Of a stretch of 64,000 nt of DNA, positions 44,940 to 53,378 are shown piece by piece. The notes under the pieces are model-generated. The model worked only from the letters and a program-made list of their open reading frames with translations, searched no databases and was not told the DNA's origin. This stretch comes from Micromonospora sp. FIMYZ51 (GTDB lineage: Bacteria; Actinomycetota; Actinomycetes; Mycobacteriales; Micromonosporaceae). The position numbers were made by a program, and so were the translations under genes. Each line of letters opens with the position of its first letter. Within the stretch, counting starts at the first letter, position 1. Where the stretch lies: positions 5,456,001-5,520,000 of the forward strand of contig NZ_CP134706.1 of assembly GCF_038246755.1 (NCBI RefSeq), read 5' to 3'.

Positions 44940-45575
44940 TCAGGGCGGCTCCAGCAGGGTGACCTCGCCGGTCGCCAGGTCGTAGAGGGCTCCGCTCACG
45001 GCGACCCGGCCGGTGCGCAGCGGCTCCGCCAGCCGGGGGTCGGCGCGCAGCGTGGCCACCGTACGGCGGACGTGCCGGCGGATCGCCAACGGCTGCACCT
45101 GCGGCTCGTCCACTCCCACGTCGGCCACCGCGGGCGCGATCCGGTCCACCAGGTGGGCCAGCGCACCCTGCGGTCGCTGGCCGCTGCGCAGCGCGCCGAT
45201 CGCGGCGTCGATCGCGCCGCACCGCTCATGGCCCAGCACCATGATCAGCGGTACGCCCAACACCTCGATGACGTACTCGATCGAGCCGAGCACCGCCCGG
45301 TCCAGCACGTGACCGCCGGTGCGGATGACGCAGATCGAGCCGAACGTCTGGTCGAAGATCGCCTCCAGCGGCACCCGCGAGTCGATGCAGCCCAGCAGGA
45401 CGGCGTACGGCTGCTGGTCACCGGAGGCGCTCGCCGCCGCCGCGGTCACGTCGTGCCCGTGCACCGGCTGGCCGCTGACGAAGCGCCGGTTGCCGGCGAG
45501 CAGTTCGGCCAGGGCTTGCCGGGGCGTACCGCCGCGTGCCCGGCGCTTCGTTCCAGTGGGCACCGCCCGCGACAC
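44940..45575 (-). CDS. Beta-class carbonic anhydrase
   Basis: A 211-residue beta-carbonic anhydrase: QALAELLAGNRRFVSG at the start, then zinc ligands in LLGCIDSRVPLEAIFD (Cys, Asp-Arg pair) and LIMVLGHERCGAIDAAI (His and Cys), with RTGGHVLDRAVLGSIEYV between. It interconverts CO2 and bicarbonate in the cytoplasm, which supplies bicarbonate for carboxylases, among them those that make malonyl-CoA. I prefer GTG 45575: GGAGG lies seven bases upstream, while ATG 45581 has it only one base away. Confidence 0.9.
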   Translation of the reverse strand: MSRAVPTGTKRRARGGTPRQALAELLAGNRRFVSGQPVHGHDVTAAAASASGDQQPYAVLLGCIDSRVPLEAIFDQTFGSICVIRTGGHVLDRAVLGSIEYVIEVLGVPLIMVLGHERCGAIDAAIGALRSGQRPQGALAHLVDRIAPAVADVGVDEPQVQPLAIRRHVRRTVATLRADPRLAEPLRTGRVAVSGALYDLATGEVTLLEPP

Positions 45576-45730
45576 CGCCATGCCTCCAGCTTGGTCGCCG
45601 CCGGCCCGGATGCGGAGACGGTTGGCGAATCTTCCGCTCGTGCCGGTTCGCGTGGTCTCATGACGGGTAGCCGGTGTTACCACCGGGTATCCCCGGTGTT
45701 ACGCATCCACGCGGCCGTGGGGAGGTGGCG

Positions 45731-46666
45731 ATGCCAGAGCCCGTCGAGGTACGACTGTCCGACGACGTACGCCTGCACGTGCAGGTCGCCGGGCCGACCG
45801 ACGCCGAGGTCACGGTGGTGCTGTTGCACGGCTGGACGTTGGACGGGCGAAGCTGGCACCGGCAGCACAGCGCCCTGCGGGAGACGTTCGAGTCGGTCCG
45901 GGTGGTCACCTACGACGCGCGTGGGCACGGCCGGTCCAGCTGCATGGCACTGCCCACGGCGACCCTGGCCCAGCTCGGTGACGACCTGGCGGCGGTGCTG
46001 GACGTGGCGGCGCCCACCGGGCGGGTGGTGCTGGCCGGCCACTCCATGGGCGGCATGACGATCATGGAGTACGCGCACCGCCACCCCGAACACTTCGCCC
46101 GGCGGGTGGCCGGACTGGTCTTCGTCTCCACCACCGCCGAGGGGCACGCCCACACCGTCTACGGCCTGTCGCCACGGATCGCCCGGTTGATCCGGCTGGC
46201 CGAGACGACCGGGGCCGGGGTGTTGGCCCGCTGTGGCGCCTGGCGACCGCCACGGGCCCTGCTGCGGGCGCTGCGCCCAAGCATCCGCTGGATGCTCTTC
46301 GGCGAACACTGCGATCCCGTCGACATCCGCCTGGTCACCTCGGCGGTCGCCCGCGCCTCGCTGCGCTCGATCGGCGGCTTCCGCGCCTCGATCGGCACCC
46401 AGCACCGGCTGGCGACGCTGGCCGCGCTGGCCCACTTGCCGGCCGCGGCCCTGGTCGGCGACCGGGACCGGCTCACCCCGCCGCCGTGCGCGGAGTCGAT
46501 CGCCGCCGTGCTGCCGGCCACCGACCTGACCGTCTGCCCCGGTGCCGGCCACATGCTGATGATGGAGCGCCCCGAGGAGGTCAACGCCGCCCTGACCGGC
46601 GTACTGCGCCGGGTCCTCGACGCCGCACCGGCCCGCGTCGGCGCGCACCGCCGACGCCGCGCCTGA
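45731..46666 (+). CDS. Alpha/beta hydrolase
   Basis: A 311-residue alpha/beta-hydrolase. Oxyanion strand VVLLHGWTLDGRSWHRQ, nucleophile elbow LAGHSMGGMT (Ser near residue 100), acid in LVGDRDRLTPP and catalytic His in PGAGHMLMMERPEEV (near residue 276). A cap segment of about 80 residues lies between strands 6 and 7 (RIARLIRLAETTGAGVLARCG). The start ATG 45731 follows GGGGAGGTGGCG. It is a single gene; the substrate is not deducible. Confidence 0.87.
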   Translation: MPEPVEVRLSDDVRLHVQVAGPTDAEVTVVLLHGWTLDGRSWHRQHSALRETFESVRVVTYDARGHGRSSCMALPTATLAQLGDDLAAVLDVAAPTGRVVLAGHSMGGMTIMEYAHRHPEHFARRVAGLVFVSTTAEGHAHTVYGLSPRIARLIRLAETTGAGVLARCGAWRPPRALLRALRPSIRWMLFGEHCDPVDIRLVTSAVARASLRSIGGFRASIGTQHRLATLAALAHLPAAALVGDRDRLTPPPCAESIAAVLPATDLTVCPGAGHMLMMERPEEVNAALTGVLRRVLDAAPARVGAHRRRRA

Positions 46667-46778
46667 CCGGGACCCGCTCCGCTGCCACCGGCGTCGCGAA
46701 GGTGCCCTTCCGGGCTGCTGTTCGGCGGGGCGTAATCTCGTGCGGTTGGCCGGGCGGCGTCACGAGGAGAAGCGAGCG

Positions 46779-48893
46779 GTGGATCAGAGCACCCTGGATC
46801 AGGAGATCGCCGTCGAGCAACGGCATCTCGACCGGGTGTACGCGCGACTGGCCGAGCTGCGCCGCGCCGCGGTACGGGCCGAACGGGACGGCTACCGGCT
46901 GGCCCGGGTGGGCAACTTCGGCGCCCTTGTCGAGCGGGACGCGATGGTCTTTCACGCCGCCCAGCGGCGTCATCTGCTCGACGCCGAATACGAGGGACTT
47001 GTCTTCGGCCGGCTCGACCTGCGCGACGGGCAGGTGCTCTACGTCGGGCGGCTCGGCATCCGTGACGAGGACGCCAGCACGCTTGTGGTGGACTGGCGGG
47101 CACCGGCCGCCGCCGCGTTCTACCAGGCCACCCCCGCCGAGCCGCTCGGTGTGGTGCGGCGGCGGACGATCCAGTCCAGCGGCGAGCGGGTCACCCGGAT
47201 CGAGGACGACCTGCTCGACCCGGACGCCGCGCCGCCGGAGATGCCGGTGGTGGGCGACGGCGCGCTGCTGGCCACGCTGTCCCGGACCACCGGCCGGGGC
47301 ATGCGCGACATCGTGGCGACCATCCAACGGGAACAGGACGAGGCGATCCGCTCCCCCGGTTCCGGAGTCACCCTGGTCTCCGGCGGTCCGGGCACCGGCA
47401 AGACGGCGGTGGCGCTGCACCGGGCCGCGTACCTGCTCTACGCCGACCGCAGCCGGTACGCCGGCGGCGGCATCCTGGTGGTCGGCCCCTCCTCGGTCTT
47501 CGTCTCCTACATTGCCTCGGTGCTGCCGTCGCTGGGCGAGGAGACCGCCACCCTGCACTCGCTGGGCAGCCTCTTCCTCGGGGTGGCCGCCACCCGGACC
47601 GACCCGCCCGAGGTGGCGGCGATCAAGGGGTCGCTGCGCATGCGCAAGGTGCTGGAACGGGCCGCTCGGGACGCCGTGCCCGACTCGCCGGCCGAGCTGC
47701 GGCTGCTCTACCGGGGGCAGTTGCTGCGGCTGGAGCGGTCCGAGTTGGACGCCATCCGGGACCGGGCGTTGCCCCGGGGCGCCCGCCGCAACGAGGTGCG
47801 CCGGGCCGGCTTCGACGGGGTGCTCGCCGCGCTCTGGGCGCAGGCCCGCCGGCTGGGCATCTCCGGTCTGCCGGAGCAGCGGGCCTTCGAGGACGAGCTG
47901 ATCGAGCGGACGGACTTCCGGGACTTCCTCAAGGCCTGGTGGCCCCGGCTGCATCCCCGGCACGTGCTCGGCTGGCTGGCGCAGCCGGACCGGCTGCGCC
48001 GCTACACCGCCGGCCTGCTCTCCGGTGCCGAGACCCGACTGCTCGGCCAGGCGTACCGGGAGTCAGCCGAGCGGGGGCCGAGCGTGGCCGACGTGGCGCT
48101 GCTCGACGAGTTGGACGCGCTGCTCGGCAAGCCGGTGCGTCCGGCCCGCCCGAAGCGGGACCCGTACCAGCTGGCCGGCGGGGTACGCGAGCTGAGCACC
48201 TTCGCCGACCGGCAACGGGCCGCCCGGCAGGCGGCCCGCGAACGCCCGGAGGACTACCGGGACTATGCGCACGTGGTGGTCGACGAGTCGCAGGACGTCT
48301 CGCCGATGCAGTGGCGGATGATCGGCCGACGCGGGCGGCTGGCCTCCTGGACCGTCGTCGGCGACCCGGCGCAGACCGCCTGGACCGGCGATCCGCAGGA
48401 GCTGGCCCGGGCCCGGGACCAGGCGCTGGGCCGGCGCCGCCGGCACCGGTTCACGCTCACCACCAACTACCGCAACTCGGCGGAGATCTTCGCGGTGGCG
48501 GCGGCCGAGATCCGCCGGGTGTACCCGGATCTCGCGCTGCCCACGGCGGTCCGCACCACCGGGGTCGACCCGGTGCAGCTGACGGTGCCGGCGGCGAAGC
48601 TGGCGAGCACCGTCGCGACGGCGGCGAGCACCCTGCTCGACGAGGTCGAGGGCACCGTCGGGGTGATCACGCCGGTGCCGCGTCGCGACGAGGTCGCGGC
48701 CTGGCTGGACGGCCTCGGTGGGGAGCGTCTCCAGGTGGTGACCAGCCTGGAGGCCAAGGGCATGGAGTACGACGGGGTGGTGCTGGTCGCCCCGGGCGAG
48801 ATCCGGGCCGAGCCGGGCGCCGGGGTACGCACCCTCTATGTCGCCCTTTCCCGAGCCACTCAGCGGCTCACCACGATCGACCCGGTCGACTGA
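46779..48893 (+). CDS. HelD-like UvrD/Rep-superfamily ATPase (RNA polymerase-associated)
   Basis: A 704-residue superfamily 1A motor. N-terminal charged coiled coil LDQEIAVEQRHLDRVYARLAELRRAAV (residues about 6-32), as in HelD where it enters the RNA polymerase secondary channel; LVVDWRAPAAAAFYQATP, a block typical of HelD rather than UvrD; Walker A SGGPGTGKTAVALHRAAYLLY; Walker B VVVDESQDVSPMQWRM; motif IV-VI elements LTTNYRNSAEIFAVAA and EAKGMEYDGVVLV, then LYVALSRATQRL. HelD proteins release stalled RNA polymerase from DNA and RNA, and some (HelR) give rifamycin tolerance. The GTG at 46779 has GAGGAG nine bases upstream. Confidence 0.88.
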   Translation: MDQSTLDQEIAVEQRHLDRVYARLAELRRAAVRAERDGYRLARVGNFGALVERDAMVFHAAQRRHLLDAEYEGLVFGRLDLRDGQVLYVGRLGIRDEDASTLVVDWRAPAAAAFYQATPAEPLGVVRRRTIQSSGERVTRIEDDLLDPDAAPPEMPVVGDGALLATLSRTTGRGMRDIVATIQREQDEAIRSPGSGVTLVSGGPGTGKTAVALHRAAYLLYADRSRYAGGGILVVGPSSVFVSYIASVLPSLGEETATLHSLGSLFLGVAATRTDPPEVAAIKGSLRMRKVLERAARDAVPDSPAELRLLYRGQLLRLERSELDAIRDRALPRGARRNEVRRAGFDGVLAALWAQARRLGISGLPEQRAFEDELIERTDFRDFLKAWWPRLHPRHVLGWLAQPDRLRRYTAGLLSGAETRLLGQAYRESAERGPSVADVALLDELDALLGKPVRPARPKRDPYQLAGGVRELSTFADRQRAARQAARERPEDYRDYAHVVVDESQDVSPMQWRMIGRRGRLASWTVVGDPAQTAWTGDPQELARARDQALGRRRRHRFTLTTNYRNSAEIFAVAAAEIRRVYPDLALPTAVRTTGVDPVQLTVPAAKLASTVATAASTLLDEVEGTVGVITPVPRRDEVAAWLDGLGGERLQVVTSLEAKGMEYDGVVLVAPGEIRAEPGAGVRTLYVALSRATQRLTTIDPVD

Positions 48894-49054
48894 GCAATTC
48901 CGGGAAACTGCCGCCTTAGTGCCGTTATGTCTGATTTAATGGTGAACGAGCAAGTACCAGGAGTCACAGCAGCTGCACCAGTCACAGCAGTCCCGGTACG
49001 CTCGGACCCGGCCCCCGCCAGGCGGCACCCACCGGTGCCGGCGGTGGTCGCCGC

Positions 49055-49168
49055 CTAATCGCCCGCCAGGGCGAACCGGGGAACCATGTTCCTGGGGTGC
49101 ATCCGCGCACGCGGTAGGGATCTTCCGTCCCGAACCCGTCAGCTAACCCGGTCGGCGGCTGACGGAAG
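49055..49168 (+). ncRNA. c-di-AMP riboswitch (ydaO/yuaA class)
   Basis: The leader carries the conserved blocks of the ydaO motif in order: GAACCGGGGAACC (about 49072), GGGGTGCAT (about 49097), AGGGATC followed by CCGTCCCGAACCCGTCAGCT (about 49127-49146) and the closing stem GGCTGACGGA (about 49157-49166). It ends just before the ribosome-binding site of the secreted protein gene. In actinobacteria this class controls cell-wall hydrolase genes, and high c-di-AMP normally turns expression off. Confidence 0.88.
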
Positions 49169-49177
49169 GACATGTGC

Positions 49178-50284
49178 ATGCCAGCAGTGGCAACCGTGAG
49201 ACCGGCCGCCCGGATGGCGGCCCTGATCGCCGCGGGGCTCGCCCTCGTGTTGAGCGTCACGCTCGCACCGTTCAGCCCCGCGACCGCCGCGCCACCGGTA
49301 TCGCGTGCGGCAGCCCCCGACGACATCGACGACGAGGGTGGCACCCCGGCACTGCGCGCCCAACTGGAGGCGGCCAGCAAGGGCTACCTCGACGCCAAAG
49401 CCGCGCTGGACCGCTCGGTGAAGCGGCAGAAGGAACTGGCCAAGCAGCTCAGCACCACCGAGCAGCAGCTCGGCGAGCGCACCGCAAAGGTGGCCGAGAT
49501 CGCCTCGCAGGCCTACCGCACCGGCCGGCTCGGCGCCGCGTCGGCGCTACTGAACAGCGGCACCCCGGCCGGCTTCATGGACCGGGCGGCGGCGCTGGAC
49601 GTGGTGGCCGCCAACGAGGACCGCGCGGTCCGCGAGCTACAGGCCACCCGCGACGAGATCCGCAAGACCAAGCAGGCGCTGGACCTTGAGATCCAGGAGG
49701 AACGCAAGCAGGTCGCCGTGATGGCCAAGCGCAAGGAGCAGGCCGAGCGGGCGCTGACCGTCGCCAACGAGCGGGCCGAGGCGGCCGAACGCGCCGCCGC
49801 AGCCGCCGAGCGGGCCACCCGGGCGCCGACCAGCAGCCGTGGGTCCAGCCCCACCGCCAAGCCGGCGCCGCGCAACGCCAACGGCTCGTGGCCGAAGGAG
49901 TCGTGCAGCGTCAACGACCCCACCCCGGCCAACGGCTGCATCACCCCGCGCACCCTGCACGCGCTCAACCAGGCCAAGGCGGCCGGCTTCACGCGGTACG
50001 TCTCCTGCTACCGCTCCGGCGGCTCGGGTGAGCACCCGAAGGGTCGAGCCTGCGACTTCGCCGCCCAGAAGAACGGCTTCGGCGGTGCGGCCACGGGTGG
50101 CGACCGGACGTACGGCAACAACCTGGCGGCGTACTTCGTGAACAACTCCGACCGGCTCGCCGTGCTCTACGTGATCTGGTACAAGCAGATCTGGCTGCCC
50201 AGCAGTGGGTGGAAGTCGTACAGCGGCGCTCGCGGCGACCCGTCGAGCGACCACACAAACCACGTCCACCTGTCGGTCTACTGA
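49178..50284 (+). CDS. Secreted coiled-coil protein with a C-terminal M15-peptidase-like domain
   Basis: A 368-residue exported protein. The signal peptide ends near TAAPPVS (residue about 40). Residues about 55-215 form a long coiled coil (LDRSVKRQKELAKQLSTTEQQL and QEERKQVAVMAKRKEQAERALT) like the regulatory coils of PcsB/RipC-type hydrolases. After an Ala/Pro/Ser linker, the C-terminal domain (about 245-368) shows CYRSGGSGEHPKGRACDFA and DHTNHVHLSVY, the HxxGxxxD and HxH pattern of D,D-peptidase-like M15 folds (ARB_07466-like). It probably trims or binds peptidoglycan. The c-di-AMP riboswitch upstream ties it to wall and turgor signalling. I chose ATG 49178; ATG 49172 sits too close to AAGGA. 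Confidence 0.84.
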   Translation: MPAVATVRPAARMAALIAAGLALVLSVTLAPFSPATAAPPVSRAAAPDDIDDEGGTPALRAQLEAASKGYLDAKAALDRSVKRQKELAKQLSTTEQQLGERTAKVAEIASQAYRTGRLGAASALLNSGTPAGFMDRAAALDVVAANEDRAVRELQATRDEIRKTKQALDLEIQEERKQVAVMAKRKEQAERALTVANERAEAAERAAAAAERATRAPTSSRGSSPTAKPAPRNANGSWPKESCSVNDPTPANGCITPRTLHALNQAKAAGFTRYVSCYRSGGSGEHPKGRACDFAAQKNGFGGAATGGDRTYGNNLAAYFVNNSDRLAVLYVIWYKQIWLPSSGWKSYSGARGDPSSDHTNHVHLSVY

Positions 50285-50435
50285 TCGAAGACCGGCACGT
50301 CGGGTGGGTCGCCTCGCACGGCGGCCCACCCGACGTCGTTTTCGCCTCAGCCCGTCGCCGTGCGCCGTGCCGCCACCTTGGTTACCGTCCTTGCAGTAAG
50401 CGGACATTTCGTCAGCTCGAACGGAAGGAACGGTC

Positions 50436-50456
50436 ATGGGCAGGTGCCAACCGTGA
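50436..50456 (+). CDS. Six-codon leader peptide MGRCQP overlapping the kinase start
   Basis: ATG at 50436 lies five bases after GGAAGGAAC, the best ribosome-binding site in this leader. The frame reads Met-Gly-Arg-Cys-Gln-Pro-stop, and its TGA (50454-50456) overlaps the GTG start of the kinase (50453) as GTGA. The kinase start itself has no good site, so ribosomes probably arrive by termination-reinitiation. Confidence 0.45.
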   Translation: MGRCQP

Positions 50457-51433
50457 GCGGACGGGTCATGGTGTTCGCACCGACGCCGCTGCTCACCGTC
50501 ACGATCGACAAGCCGAACGACGCCCCGGAGCTGCACCTGCATCCCGGCGGTCAGGGTGTCTGGCAGGCCCGGATGGTGCTGTCGCACGGTGTCGACGTGG
50601 TGCTCTGCACGGCGCTCGGCGGCGAGATCGGTCAGGTGTTGAAACCGCTGCTGATCAGCGAGGGGGTCGACCTCAAGGTGGTCACCCGCGACTCGGGCGG
50701 CAGCGGCGGGTACGTGCACGACCGCCGCGAGGGCACCCGCCGGGAGATCGTCGACGTGACCGGCCAGCCGTTGAGCCGGCACGAGCTGGACGAGCTGTAC
50801 AACCTGGCACTCGGCGAGGGACTGCGGGCGGCGGTGAGCGTACTCAGTGGGCCGAACGACCCGTCCCTGGTACCCGCCGACCTCTACCGCCGTTTCGCCG
50901 CCGACCTCGGTGCCAACGGCAGCCGGGTGGTGGTCGACCTCTGTGGTGAGCACCTGAACGCGGTACTGGACAGTGGGGTCTTCTTCGTCAAGGTCAGCCA
51001 CGAGGAACTGATCGCCGACGGGCGGGCGGCCGGCGACGAGGCGGAACAGCTCATCGCCGCGATGCACGAACTGCACGCCTCCGGTGCCGAGAACGTGGTG
51101 GTCAGCCGGGCCGACCAGCCGGCGCTGGCGCTTGTCGAGGGCGAGGTGTTCGAGGTGCTGATGCCCCGGCTGGAGGCCGCCGATCCGCGCGGCGCGGGCG
51201 ACTCGATGACCGCAAGCGTGGCGGCCGTGGTGGCCCGGGGCGGCGACGTGCACACCGCCATCCGCACCGGTGCGGCGGCCGGCGCGTTGAACGTCACCCG
51301 GCACGGGCTGGGCACCGGCCGGCTCGATTCGATCACCGGCCTGGTCGACCGGGTCCGGCTGGAGCCGGCCGGCGTCCAGCCGCAGCAACGCACCACCCCG
51401 GACGAGTTGGCCCAGCGGGTGGCCGGGCGATGA
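50453..51433 (+). CDS. PfkB-family sugar kinase
   Basis: A 326-residue ribokinase-fold kinase. N-terminal VFAPTPLLTVTIDKP and HLHPGGQGVWQARM resemble the 1-phosphofructokinase/tagatose-6-phosphate-kinase branch (substrate-binding GGxG), and the C-terminal signature PRGAGDSMTASVAAVVARGG (residues about 246-265) holds the catalytic Asp. GTG 50453 overlaps the stop of a six-codon leader; ATG 50468 is an alternative. It overlaps surE by four bases (ATGA), so kinase and nucleotidase are made together. The sugar acceptor is unknown. Confidence 0.85.
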   Translation: MSGRVMVFAPTPLLTVTIDKPNDAPELHLHPGGQGVWQARMVLSHGVDVVLCTALGGEIGQVLKPLLISEGVDLKVVTRDSGGSGGYVHDRREGTRREIVDVTGQPLSRHELDELYNLALGEGLRAAVSVLSGPNDPSLVPADLYRRFAADLGANGSRVVVDLCGEHLNAVLDSGVFFVKVSHEELIADGRAAGDEAEQLIAAMHELHASGAENVVVSRADQPALALVEGEVFEVLMPRLEAADPRGAGDSMTASVAAVVARGGDVHTAIRTGAAAGALNVTRHGLGTGRLDSITGLVDRVRLEPAGVQPQQRTTPDELAQRVAGR

Positions 51434-52254
51434 CCTTGCGAATCCTGATCACCAACGACGACGGCATCAGCGCGCCCGGCATCCAGGCGTTGGCCCGCGA
51501 AGCGGTCGAGCGTGGGCACGACGTGGTGGTGGCCGCACCGCTGGAGGAGGCGAGCGGCACCAGCGCCGCGATGAGCGCGCTGGAACAGGACGGCCAGGTG
51601 GTGGTACGCGACCACCCGCTGCCGGAACTGGACGGAGTGCCCGCGTTCGGGGTGGGTGGCAGCCCCGGCTTCATCGCGCTCATCGCCGTGCACGGCGCTT
51701 TCGGGCCGCCACCGGCGGTGCTGCTCTCGGGAATCAACCGGGGCGCCAACGCGGGGCGGGCCGTGCTGCACTCCGGCACGGTGGGCGCGGCGTTCACAGC
51801 CGCCGCCAACGGCTGCCGGGCCATGGCCGTCTCGCTGGACGTGTTGTCGGTGGGTGAGGCCACCGCAGCCAGCGGCGGTGCCGCGGTGGCTGCCGCCGCC
51901 CGGATACGCGACGCCGACCGGCACTGGTCGACCGCCGCCCGGGTCGCGTTGGACCTGCTGCCCCGGCTGACCGCCGGGCCGGTGGAGAGCGTGCTCAACG
52001 TCAACGCGCCGGACCTGCCCTTCGACCGGCTGCGTGGCGTCCGCCGAGGCACCCTGGCCACCTTCGGCCAGGTGCAGATGACCGTCGCCGAGTCCGGCCA
52101 CGGCTTCGTGCGTACCGCCCTGGAGGAGCCGGGTGAGGTGGTGCAGCCCGGCACCGACCTGGCCCTGCTCACCGAGGGCTACGCCGCGGTGACGGCGGTC
52201 CGGGCCGTCACCGAGGCGACCGACGTCGACCTGTCGGATCTCGACGCCGGCTGA
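51430..52254 (+). CDS. surE: 5'/3'-nucleotidase SurE
   Basis: A 274-residue metal-dependent phosphatase: RILITNDDGISAPGIQALA holds the Asp10-Asp11 metal site, SGTSAAMS the conserved Ser, and VLLSGINRGANAGRAVLHSGTVGAA the Asn ligand and the active-site loop. SurE removes phosphate from nucleoside monophosphates and short polyphosphates and is linked to stress survival. It is translationally coupled to the upstream PfkB kinase, a pairing of a phosphorylating and a dephosphorylating enzyme. The C-terminus is acidic (TDVDLSDLDAG). Confidence 0.94.
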   Translation: MTLRILITNDDGISAPGIQALAREAVERGHDVVVAAPLEEASGTSAAMSALEQDGQVVVRDHPLPELDGVPAFGVGGSPGFIALIAVHGAFGPPPAVLLSGINRGANAGRAVLHSGTVGAAFTAAANGCRAMAVSLDVLSVGEATAASGGAAVAAAARIRDADRHWSTAARVALDLLPRLTAGPVESVLNVNAPDLPFDRLRGVRRGTLATFGQVQMTVAESGHGFVRTALEEPGEVVQPGTDLALLTEGYAAVTAVRAVTEATDVDLSDLDAG

Positions 52255-52280
52255 GCACGCCAGGACGGCCCTCTCCGGCG

Positions 52281-52344
52281 CTTGCACCGTCGACAGCTTG
52301 CACGGTCGACAGCTTGCACGGTCGACAGCTTGCACGGTCGACAG
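52281..52344. repeat. Four tandem copies of a 16-bp unit with GTCGAC cores
   Basis: Unit CTTGCACGGTCGACAG; copy 1 differs by one base (CCGTC). The unit contains the palindrome GTCGAC and the array lies between the surE stop and the convergent STAS gene. Confidence 0.92.
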
Positions 52345-52372
52345 ACGTGACCAGCCCAATCGACGGACGTGA

Positions 52373-52738
52373 CTAGGCGCCGGGCAACACCTCGGGTGTC
52401 GCGGCGGCACCGGCGTAGTAGGGCTCGGGAGCACCGAAGAGGCCGAGCAGCCCGGTTACCCAGAGCTGTCGGTGCACGAACCGACTCGGCTCGGTGACGA
52501 CCAGTTTCACACCACTGACTTCGGCCGTCTGGAAGCCGGCGACCATCGCGCTGATGCCCACCGAGTCGATGAAGGTGACCAGCCGCATGTTGAGCTCGAT
52601 CCGGGCCGGGCGCCCCTTGGCCAGCACTTCGGCGATGGCCTCTTTCACCTCGTACGCGGTGTCGACGTCGATCTCGCCCCGCGGGGCGATCTCGATGACA
52701 CCACCAGGCCGAACCGTTTGCAGGATCGACAGGCTCAC
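52373..52738 (-). CDS. STAS-domain anti-sigma-factor antagonist
   Basis: A 121-residue single STAS domain: VIEIAPRGEIDVDTAYEVKEAI at the start, ARIELNMRLVTFIDSVGISAMVAGF with the usual phosphorylatable Ser (IDSVG), then GVKLVVTEPSRFVHRQLWVTGL. Such proteins bind a partner kinase/anti-sigma factor and release a sigma factor when unphosphorylated. No anti-sigma or sigma gene is adjacent. The GTG at 52738 lies just after GGAGGTGCTC; longer frames to 52843 overlap probable promoter DNA. Confidence 0.88.
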   Translation of the reverse strand: MSLSILQTVRPGGVIEIAPRGEIDVDTAYEVKEAIAEVLAKGRPARIELNMRLVTFIDSVGISAMVAGFQTAEVSGVKLVVTEPSRFVHRQLWVTGLLGLFGAPEPYYAGAAATPEVLPGA

Positions 52739-53095
52739 GCGAGCACCTCCACTCGCCCGTCCGACGGGCGCCTCATCAGTACGCGGGCCGCGACCGAGAG
52801 TATTCCTCCAACGGCCTCGGTCGCCACCCCTCGGGATGAGCAATTCGCGAACGTGGGTGCGCCAAAAGCCCCACGCCCGGACCTTCCAGGACCAAACTAC
52901 CCGACGCCGGATGGGTCACCCGCGCCGCCGAACCAGGGTAGCGGGCCGACGCCGGCCCGGCACTGATCCGACGTGCCGGCGTGCCCGCCGGCCGGACCGG
53001 CACTGGGCTGGCCACGGGCACCGTTGCGCCGACGGGCGCCGTTGGCGGGGTGTGCCTAGCATCACCGATGGACTCCACGAACGAAAGGACTGTCA

Positions 53096-53242
53096 ATGCT
53101 TCGCAGACTTGCCGCGCTGGCCGGTGTCAGCGCCCTGCTCGCCCTCGTACTGGCCTGCGGATTCGGCGGCGGCGACGGGGACGACGATGACGATGACGAC
53201 GACTTCGCCCGGGCCGCTGCCGTCGCCGTCGTGACCCGCTGA
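53096..53242 (+). CDS. Small acidic lipoprotein with an eight-aspartate run
   Basis: A 48-residue frame: MLRRLAALAGVSALLALVLA followed by Cys as a lipobox (LVLAC), then GFGGGDG, eight Asp in a row, FARAAAVAVVTR and stop. GAAAGGAC precedes the ATG. The signal length and +1 Cys fit a lipidated surface peptide; the Asp cluster could bind calcium or other cations. No homologue is known to me. A membrane protein gene follows about 137 bp downstream. Confidence 0.6.
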   Translation: MLRRLAALAGVSALLALVLACGFGGGDGDDDDDDDDFARAAAVAVVTR

Positions 53243-53378
53243 CCGCCGACGGCCCGAGCGGGTTTGCGACGGCACCCGGCGGGGCACAGCTTGCCAGGCG
53301 AGCCCACCGCACCGGGCACGCCGCCGAGGAGGTCTGATCTTGGGTACCGGCCTCGGCACTGTCGAGGAGGGAACCCAC

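Noticed and set aside
46669..46778. Rifamycin-associated element upstream of the HelD-like gene
   Set aside because: The GGGGCTTGCG...CAAG-type palindrome found before helR in other actinomycetes was looked for and not seen.
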